This document shows, in pieces, positions 57,775 through 64,000 of a DNA stretch of 64,000 bases (its first letter is position 1; every line of letters starts with the position of its first letter). The stretch lies in contig LUGG01000002.1 of assembly GCA_001683735.1 (NCBI GenBank), positions 1,302,001-1,366,000 on the forward strand. Direction: 5' to 3'. The notes below the pieces were generated by a model. That model saw only the letters and a program-made list of their open reading frames with translations. It searched no databases and was not told the origin of the DNA. Source of the stretch: Grifola frondosa (taxonomy: Eukaryota; Basidiomycota; Agaricomycetes; Polyporales; Grifolaceae). A program made the position numbers and the translations under genes.

Positions 57775-58735
57775 AGAGTACCAGAGGTGGAAATTCTTGA
57801 TATTGAGACCTTTACAGGTCGAAATATATGAGAGTTAATTGCTACAGAATTACAAGAGGTAATATCAAGAATTGAAGCAGGAAAGGTAGAATCAGAGATA
57901 TTCAGATTATTCCTTGTACAAATCATGCAAGAATGTCAGGCCATTTCTGGAGGACCTGGAACCCATCTAGTAGGACCTAGAACCTTGAGAGATGACTCAG
58001 AAGAGCCTAGGCCCAGGACACTCCAAGATATAAGGAGGAGATTTGCAGGACAAGAACTGAAGGACACCCTCTGAAATTTCACAGAATGACACCCCAGTCT
58101 TTGGAGAAAAGTAGAGGATCCAGAATTCAGAAAGAAGTACATAGCAAGGTTCTGAAAGAAATGGAAAAGAAAGAAAAACAGAAAGCTTATAGAGAAAGAA
58201 ACAGGCTCCCAAGCACGTACTAGGAAACAGACTATGGAAGATATAGCTCGAAAATGTAGACATAATAAGAAAAGGCAAATAAGGAAAAACAACGGAAAAC
58301 ATTCCAAACAGAAGTTGTCTCTACTAGCCTCTTCAGTTCAATCCACATTCACTATCTAATTCTATCAACTTGAATCAAGCTTATTACGAAGGCACAATCA
58401 TGGATCTCTCTATATGAACATCCGCTATCTGAATCTTCACAAGTGAAGAGATAGAGGCCGAAGGACAGGAGGAGAGAGAGATGAAGAGGTAAACAAGGAT
58501 GAGGAAGAAGAATTGGAAGATGGGCTGTATGCGCCACCTCCTAAACCATAGACCCAAGTCCAAAAGGCAAAAGGGCTGGCAGAAAAAGAAGGAGCCGAAG
58601 AAGACCATTAGGGAAACTGAAGGCAAGAGACAAGGAGTCATTGCGAGTAATTATGTTGAAGAAGACTATGGCCAAGAAACTCGGATGGATAAATGGCCGA
58701 AAACAGATGGGACCTCCAGTAGCACATCAGGATAA
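57775..58735 (+). pseudogene. Decayed coding sequence upstream of RT
   Basis: Plus-strand translation gives interrupted but protein-like stretches: VPEVEILDIETFTGRN, ELIATELQEVISRIEAGKVE, EEPRPRTLQDIRRRFAGQE, PEFRKKYIARF and DEEEELEDGLYAPPPKP, with several stops and shifts. It probably represents the linker between protease and RT, resuming the AT-rich composition of the element. Not recognised as a domain. Confidence 0.45.
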
Positions 58736-58952
58736 TCGTCCGTAACTGATGTTAAACTAGACATATCTGGATCATAGTTTGGTGTATTCCCACCCCCAGT
58801 TTTCAGAGCCCCATTTATTGTTATCTCAACCAGCCAACACTCAGTGAAGTCGTGAAGCAAGCCAAGGATACTAAAATGAGTTGTATACCATCCATTAGTA
58901 TCTCGCTTCCCGCAAACAGCTAAAGTCACAGAATTACCTAGCAGAACACAGA

Positions 58953-60390
58953 ATGACACAATCAATGGATTGTGCGAGCAATGCAGTATATGTATATAAG
59001 CCAGTGGACCGAAGGGTGAAACCAGTCCCCGGTGTCTTTCCAGAAGATGCACGTGTAAAACGATGCTTCCCGGAGAACCCGCTAGACTCATTATCACAGC
59101 TACCTTTTAACCCACCAGACTTTGTACCCACAAAGAGACTGACTACAGAACGATTAGAGCAGATAAAGATAAATGAAGAAGGATTTCTATGGCCTGAAGA
59201 AGAAAAATTATTTAAGCATATAATTCAGATAAATGAAAGAGTTCTAGCCTTTGATGAAACTGAACGAGGAACATTTCGAGAAGATTACTTTTCCCCTTAT
59301 ATAATTCCGGTAATACCACATGTACCATGGGTTGATAAGAATATCCCCATAGCACCAGGGATCCGAGATAAGGTGGTTAACTTATTACGAGAAAAGATTG
59401 AAGCAGGAGTGTACGAGCGATGTCAATCATCTTATAGATCAAAATGGTTTTGTGTGTTGAAGAAAAATGGCAATTTAAGAATTGTCCATGATCTTCAACC
59501 ACTTAATGCAATTACATTCGAGATGCAGGTGTGCCCCCGATATTGGATGCATTTGTGGAACCATTTGCAGGAAGACAGTGTTATTCAGTGTTTGACTTAT
59601 TCTGGGCCTTTGATGCCAGAAAAGTCGATATTACCAGCAGAGATATGACAGCATTTCTTTCACCACTTGGACTGTTACGAATTACATCAATGCCAATGGG
59701 CTTCACAAATTCTCCAGCAGAATTTCAAGCATGTATGACATTTGTATTACAAGAGGAAATTCCGCATATAGCAAATGTGTTTATTGATGACTTACCCATC
59801 AAAGGTCCTAACACAATATATCCGGATAAAGAAGGAAATCCAGAAGTTCTATCACAAAATCCTGGTATTCGAAGATTCATATGGGAACATGCGCTAGATG
59901 TTCATAGGATAATGCATAGAGTTGGTCAAGCTGGACTTACATTTTCTGGACCCAAGTCCCAAATTTGTAAGCCACAAGTAGTAATTGTTGGACAGAAATG
60001 TACACCGGAAGGAAGAATGCCAGAAGATGATAAAGTATGCAAGATACAGAACTGGCCCACTCCTCGCTCAATTAAGGAAGTCAGAGGATTCATGGGATTA
60101 TGTGGAACAGTTCGAATTTGGATAGAGAATTATTCTGAACAAATTCGGCCAATGAAAGAATTAACTTTTAAAGGAGCCGAATTTTCATGGGATTTACGTA
60201 GGCAAGCATCTTTCGATACTCTTAAAGAATTGATATCATCAGCACCTGCCCTTCGTCCAATTAACTATCAGTCAGAGAATCCAATTATCTTATCAGTAGA
60301 CTCTAGCAAGTATGCTGTCGGATTTATTCTCTCACAAATTGATGATGATGGAAAAAGAGGCCAGCTCGATATGGTTCTTTACCAATGAAG
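58953..60390 (+). CDS. Gypsy reverse transcriptase (two frames)
   Basis: The frame from 58953 has LPFNPPDFVPTKRLT, a region upstream of the fingers, then SSYRSKWFCVLKKNGNLRIVH and DLQPLNAIT. A missing base near 59515 moves the rest to a second frame: DAFVEPFAGRQCYSVFDLFW (motif A), TSMPMGFTNSPAEFQ (motif B), NVFIDDL (motif C, the catalytic DD), FSGPKSQICKPQV and the C-terminal VRGFMGLCGTVRIWI. The start of RNase H (LSVDSSKYAVGFIL) follows in the same frame. It copies element RNA into DNA in the particle. This copy is probably inactive unless the shift is an assembly error. Confidence 0.9.
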
Positions 60391-60702
60391 GAAACAGAGT
60401 CAAATTACAGTCAGCCAAAGTTAGAGCTTTATGGTTTATATAGGGCATTGAGGCATTTCAGACTATACTTGGTAGGTGTGAAGAACCTCCATGTTGAAGT
60501 CGATGCAAAATACATCAAAGGAATGCTAAATGAACCCGACTTGCAGCCTAATGCGACCATTAACCGTTGGATTCAGGGAATCCTTCTGTTTGACTTTAAA
60601 TTGATTCACGTGCCAGCAGCACAACATAAGGGACCAGATGCCTTATCACGAAGAGCACTAGGAGAAGGAGAAATAATGAAGGAGACGATGATGAATGGTT
60701 AG
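60385..60702 (+). CDS. Gypsy RNase H, C-terminal part
   Basis: It continues the preceding domain after a one-base shift near 60360: KLELYGLYRALRHFRLYLVG, LHVEVDAKYIKGMLN and LIHVPAAQHKGPDALSRR, the last being the conserved DALSR end of Ty3/gypsy RNase H. It degrades the RNA strand during reverse transcription. The frame is lost again near 60690, before DNIALFVRLLQPEQGKKT of the next frame. Confidence 0.85.
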   Translation: MKETESNYSQPKLELYGLYRALRHFRLYLVGVKNLHVEVDAKYIKGMLNEPDLQPNATINRWIQGILLFDFKLIHVPAAQHKGPDALSRRALGEGEIMKETMMNG

Positions 60703-60713
60703 ACAATATTGCT

Positions 60714-62120
60714 TTGTTTGTCAGGCTTTTGCAACCAGAACAGGGTAAGAAAACCTATGGACCATTTCCAGAGACAATTGAACCAGACACAAGAGTGTTT
60801 ATTTCAACTACAACATCTCAGGATATTTCTCTTCGACAAATCAGAGATTTCTTAGTTACTCTGGAAATGCCTAGCTTTCCCAACCCAGCTGCAAAATTGC
60901 GATTTGCTAGAAGATGCAAGCATTATTTCGTGAAAGAGAATATGATGTTCAGGAGACAGAAGAATGGAATACCCACACGTGTAGTGTTAGAAGCTAATGA
61001 GAGAATTGCAATTCTCAAGCAAGCACATGATGAACTAGGACACCGAGGAGAGTATGCTACCTTTGAAACTGTACGATTACGCTTCTTTTGGCCATTTTAT
61101 CAAGCAGATGTGCATCACCATGTGCAATCATGTAAAGAATGCCAAATGCGAAGCATTCGGAAGGTAGCAATCCCTCTTCGAATCTCCACACCAGCCACCT
61201 TATTTACCAAAGTCTATATGGACATAATGTTTATGCCCACAGCTGGTAAAAAGACATGTATAGTGGCTTGTCGAGATGACTTGTCAGGCGTAACAGAAGC
61301 ACGAGCCTTGAATAGTACATCCTCAGAATCAGTAGCAAAGTTTTTCTGGGAACAGATAGTCTGTAGATATGGGGCCACAGGTCAAGTTACCACAGATAAT
61401 GGACCTGAGACCAAAGGGGCATTTGAGAAATTAGTTCTCAAATATGGTATTCCTCATGTACGAATATCTGCCTATAATTCTCGAGCTAATGGAGTAGTTG
61501 AACGAGGACATTTCATTCTGAGGGAAGCATTGGTTAAAACCTGTAAAGGAAGAATATCCCAATGGCCAGATCTCTTGTCACATGCTTTATTTGCAGATCG
61601 TGTTACCACAAGACGAGCCACAGGATTCAGTCCTTACTATCTATTACATGGAGTCCATCCAGTATTTCCAATGGATTTGTAAGAAGCCACCTTTCTGGTA
61701 GAAGGATTTCATAAAGACATGTCTCATTCAGACCTTCTGGCCTTGCGAATACGGCAACTAGAACGTAGACCAGAAGATATAGCCCGAGCTGCAAAAGCTC
61801 TAGCCAAATCACGGTTGACTTCCAAGGAGCAATTTGAAAAGAAATTTGCTCACCGATTATTTCGAGAATCATATTCACTAGGAGACCTAGTTCTTAAGCG
61901 AAACTCAGCTATTGAGCAAGAAATGAATAGAAAACATAAGCCAAGATATTTAGGACCATACGAAGTTGTAAGAAGAACCCGAGGAGGAGCATATGTCTTG
62001 AAGGAACTAAATGGAGACATAATTAGAGAGAATGTAGCTGCATTCAGGCTTCTGCAATACCATCCATCAGACGATGACCAAGTTTGGCAGATGAGCCAGA
62101 GTTTATACAGTACCCGATAA
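60714..62120 (+). CDS. Gypsy integrase (one in-frame stop)
   Basis: Zinc-binding HHCC region: AHDELGHRGEYATFETVRLR and CKECQMR. Core with the D,D-35-E triad: YMDIMFMP, TTDNGPETKG and NGVVERGHF. The frame meets TAA at 61680-61682 (after FPMDL) and resumes in the same frame with EATFLVEGFH, then SYSLGDLVLKRNS and KHKPRYLGPYEVVRR, an integrase C-terminal GPY/F-type module, to 62120. No chromodomain. It inserts the cDNA into the genome. The stop could be read through or mark inactivation. Confidence 0.9.
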
Positions 62121-62298
62121 TGCAGGAGATAGAACAGGAAGATATGGAAACATGGAATGATAATGAGCAAATTATGTCTATAGATAATGAACCAGACTTG
62201 AATGAAGATCGGGAACCAGTCAGTCAGCGAACCAGAAGTCATAGATAGAAAGGGAGAAGTTAAGAAAGAAATTTACGACTGAGGACAGTCGAGTAACT

Positions 62299-62308
62299 GT
62301 GGGGCGGA
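62299..62308 (+). other. Polypurine tract
   Basis: gtggggcgga lies immediately before the 3' LTR start TGTCACG at 62309; it primes plus-strand DNA synthesis. Confidence 0.7.
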
Positions 62309-62498
62309 TGTCACGCACCAAATGTGTTTGGTACCTGGACATGGCAAAATAACATCAATTTTGCACATCCTGTCATCAATAAGTAACATGACATGGGACA
62401 TCAAATCGGGAACGTGGTCACGTGCTTATACTCATAAATAAAGCACAACTCTGTTCAACCGTTCCCAGGCATTCTTGTTCCTGTCCATCACCATCATG

Positions 62499-62939
62499 CA
62501 GGCAATTTCGTACCCTCGTGATACTCAGGTTCCCTACTATCGGGTGCATCGACAGACTCGTAAACATATCCTCATCCTCGATCCAGTCCAGGATCATCTT
62601 ATCCCAATCTATTTTTCTGGTCCCCTTCGTCTTTTGGGACCCAACATCGAGTTTACAGGACGAATCACCCGCATCCTTCAATTTCAGGAGACTCGAGTCA
62701 TTGTTGCTGTGGAGCATTACACAGGCACCCAGGAAGTTGCAGTGGGCATTCCCTATTCCATTCTAGCCATGTTTGAATGGTTGGATGCATGGATCATTCG
62801 GAACATTGCTCATCGCAGAGGAATGTTGAAGCCGAACAGCGATATAGTTGAATTGCCGAAGAACATGCTGCAAGCAGGAGATGCGAGACTGATAGATGAC
62901 TTTCTACTGATCTATGAGGGACATGGATGGAAGAATTAG
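62499..62939 (+). CDS. Unknown 146-aa protein encoded in the 3' LTR
   Basis: Second copy of the ORF at 45112-45552. It has the same start (MQAISYPRDT) and an identical predicted protein, with no substitution or gap between the two copies over this stretch. The rest of the LTR carries many single-base gaps. See the first copy for the protein description. Confidence 0.55.
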   Translation, partial: QAISYPRDTQVPYYRVHRQTRKHILILDPVQDHLIPIYFSGPLRLLGPNIEFTGRITRILQFQETRVIVAVEHYTGTQEVAVGIPYSILAMFEWLDAWIIRNIAHRRGMLKPNSDIVELPKNMLQAGDARLIDDFLLIYEGHGWKN

Positions 62940-63643
62940 GTCACATGACAATGTATCCATTTTCCCACCAATCAGCACTCAGCTCACATTATTTCAAGTC
63001 AAAATATGCATCTTTTGTTAAGGACATTACATAAGAATGATTATAAGAAGGAAATACATGACTTGAGAAGTTACAATGGAAGGACCTAGACAAGGTCCAG
63101 ACCAGTCTACATGTTCTAGCTAAGTTCCAGAATGGCCTAGCCCTTGTCAGAAACTCAATACGACCTAGGCTTGTCAAAAGACACCCTTAAATTTGGAGTG
63201 TTATCAGTTGTAACCCCATTTTGCAAGCCCGGACAGGTCCAGATCAATCACATGACCATCTGGATCATGAGCCCAGACCATCTAGACAAGGCCTAGATGT
63301 GGAGATAAGGAGAAAAGTAAGAGATATAAATAGAATTGAAAGGTTTAGTGTAGAAATAAGCTTAGTTAGGAAGACTTTGTACTGAATTCGTAGTTTTGAT
63401 ACTTTTGTAACATAGTTTAGAATGTTCCATGACTAAGACATGATCAGATGACCTCAGATGAACTCTGATTTGTCAGCACTAATTCAGAAAAGCCAAGTCA
63501 GGACCAATCAGAATTGACCATGGATAATCATGATCAGTCGTGATTAGTCAGGATTTGAGGTGGATTAGTAAGGCAACCAAGAAATGAGTCAGGGGGAGTC
63601 AGAGTGAGTCATTTCCATGGAATGTTCTGGAATTTCCTCAGGG

Positions 63644-63651
63644 TATAAAAG
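63644..63651 (+). promoter_or_regulatory. LTR TATA box
   Basis: TATAAAAG in the 3' LTR. The 5' LTR equivalent near 46250 has an extra A that breaks the box. Transcription would start shortly downstream, placing the tandem repeat in the R/U5 leader. Confidence 0.55.
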
Positions 63652-64000
63652 CAGGCCAAACTGCCCCCTGAGAGCAATATAGTTTTTTTTCCACTTTCAC
63701 CCCAGACATCTGTGTGCCCTCTCCTTCTGTGTGAATTTCACCTTGGATTGTCACCTGACCAGACTGAGCTCTGGTAGTACAAGTCCAAGAAGAGCATCTC
63801 AAGGACCCTACAAGGAAAGTAGGATAGGTTGAGTACTCTGCAGTAGAATATTCTCAGTAGCAAGACAGCAGATTGCGGCGTAAGGAAAGTGCAAGTTTAA
63901 GTTCAAGACAAGAAGTTTCTTGGGCTGTTTTACTGTTCAGACAAGTGCTCTGAAAGTACAGACCCAGGCAGGAAGACTCAAGGACCCTACAGGACAGTAG

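Larger units (their letters stand above)
44922..64000 (+). mobile_element. Giant Ty3/gypsy LTR retrotransposon (3' end outside window)
   Basis: Two direct LTR copies begin TGTCACGCACC at 44922 and 62309, 17,387 bp apart. Between them lie, in order, PBS, Gag with zinc knuckle, retropepsin, a second retropepsin, a 6.3-kb non-pol insert, RT, RNase H, integrase and a polypurine tract. The order RT-RH-IN marks Ty3/gypsy; no chromodomain was seen. The target is a PKS fragment. Several frame breaks and one stop in pol suggest that this copy is inactive or carries assembly indels. The estimated full length is about 19.3-19.6 kb. The target-site duplication cannot be checked because the right border is missing. 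Confidence 0.93.
62309..64000 (+). repeat. 3' LTR of gypsy element (truncated by window end)
   Basis: Same start and sequence as the 5' LTR. Differences after about 730 bp are almost all single-base gaps. It has an intact TATAAAAG at 63644-63651 and one full 178-bp repeat unit (from about 63798) followed by the partial unit at the window end. Confidence 0.92.

Noticed and set aside
1..64000. CRISPR arrays, bacterial operons, rRNA genes
   Set aside because: None seen; the only tandem repeats are the LTR units and small duplications, and gene structure is clearly fungal.

Overview
The window looks like nuclear DNA of a filamentous basidiomycete, most likely an Agaricomycete. Genes on both strands are cut by many introns of about 43-70 nt with GT(A/G)NGY donors. 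The families present (HET-domain protein, flavodoxin-fold quinone reductase, COG7, eIF3g, cystathionine gamma-lyase, an orsellinate-type PKS fragment, a large Helitron and a Ty3/gypsy element) fit that group. There are no bacterial operons and no CRISPR array.

Positions 1-15147: the right-hand part of a very large Helitron. It holds one 7.36-kb Rep/Pif1-helicase frame with a USP-like cysteine-peptidase module at its C-terminus, interrupted by just two stop codons. Four intron-bearing cargo genes of unknown function follow (8.3-14.5 kb); three of them appear to be distant paralogues. The element ends in a textbook hairpin + CTAG at 15147, 45 bp from an intron-containing tRNA-Arg(ACG). The 5' end was not found and may lie left of the window.

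Positions 15.3-40 kb: host genes. They are two head-to-head HNH-type genes (16.8-19.7 kb), an F-box/nucleotidyltransferase-like protein, a GRE2-like reductase, eIF3g and COG7 (divergent pair), a HET-domain gene, a WrbA-like quinone reductase, a tocopherol-cyclase-like protein, a 95-aa Cys-rich protein and cystathionine gamma-lyase. Exon structures were rebuilt by hand and checked for phase. Several conserved genes (eIF3g, COG7, quinone reductase, cystathionine gamma-lyase, tocopherol-cyclase-like) are broken by single-base indels, mostly at homopolymers. Together with LTRs that differ almost only by 1-nt indels, this points to residual assembly indels rather than mass gene death.

Positions 40-44.9 kb: a graveyard of gene fragments (methyltransferase, eEF2, polyketide synthase), the last cut by a retrotransposon.

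Positions 44922-64000: a giant (>19 kb) Ty3/gypsy element. Its 2.2-kb LTRs each carry the same uninterrupted 146-codon ORF. The interior has Gag, two retropepsin domains, RT-RNase H-integrase, and between them about 6.3 kb of unusual DNA. That insert contains a plus-strand gene with its own TATA box and a ladder of splice donors on the opposite strand, as expected if the element carried an antisense intron-containing gene. The 3' LTR runs off the window.
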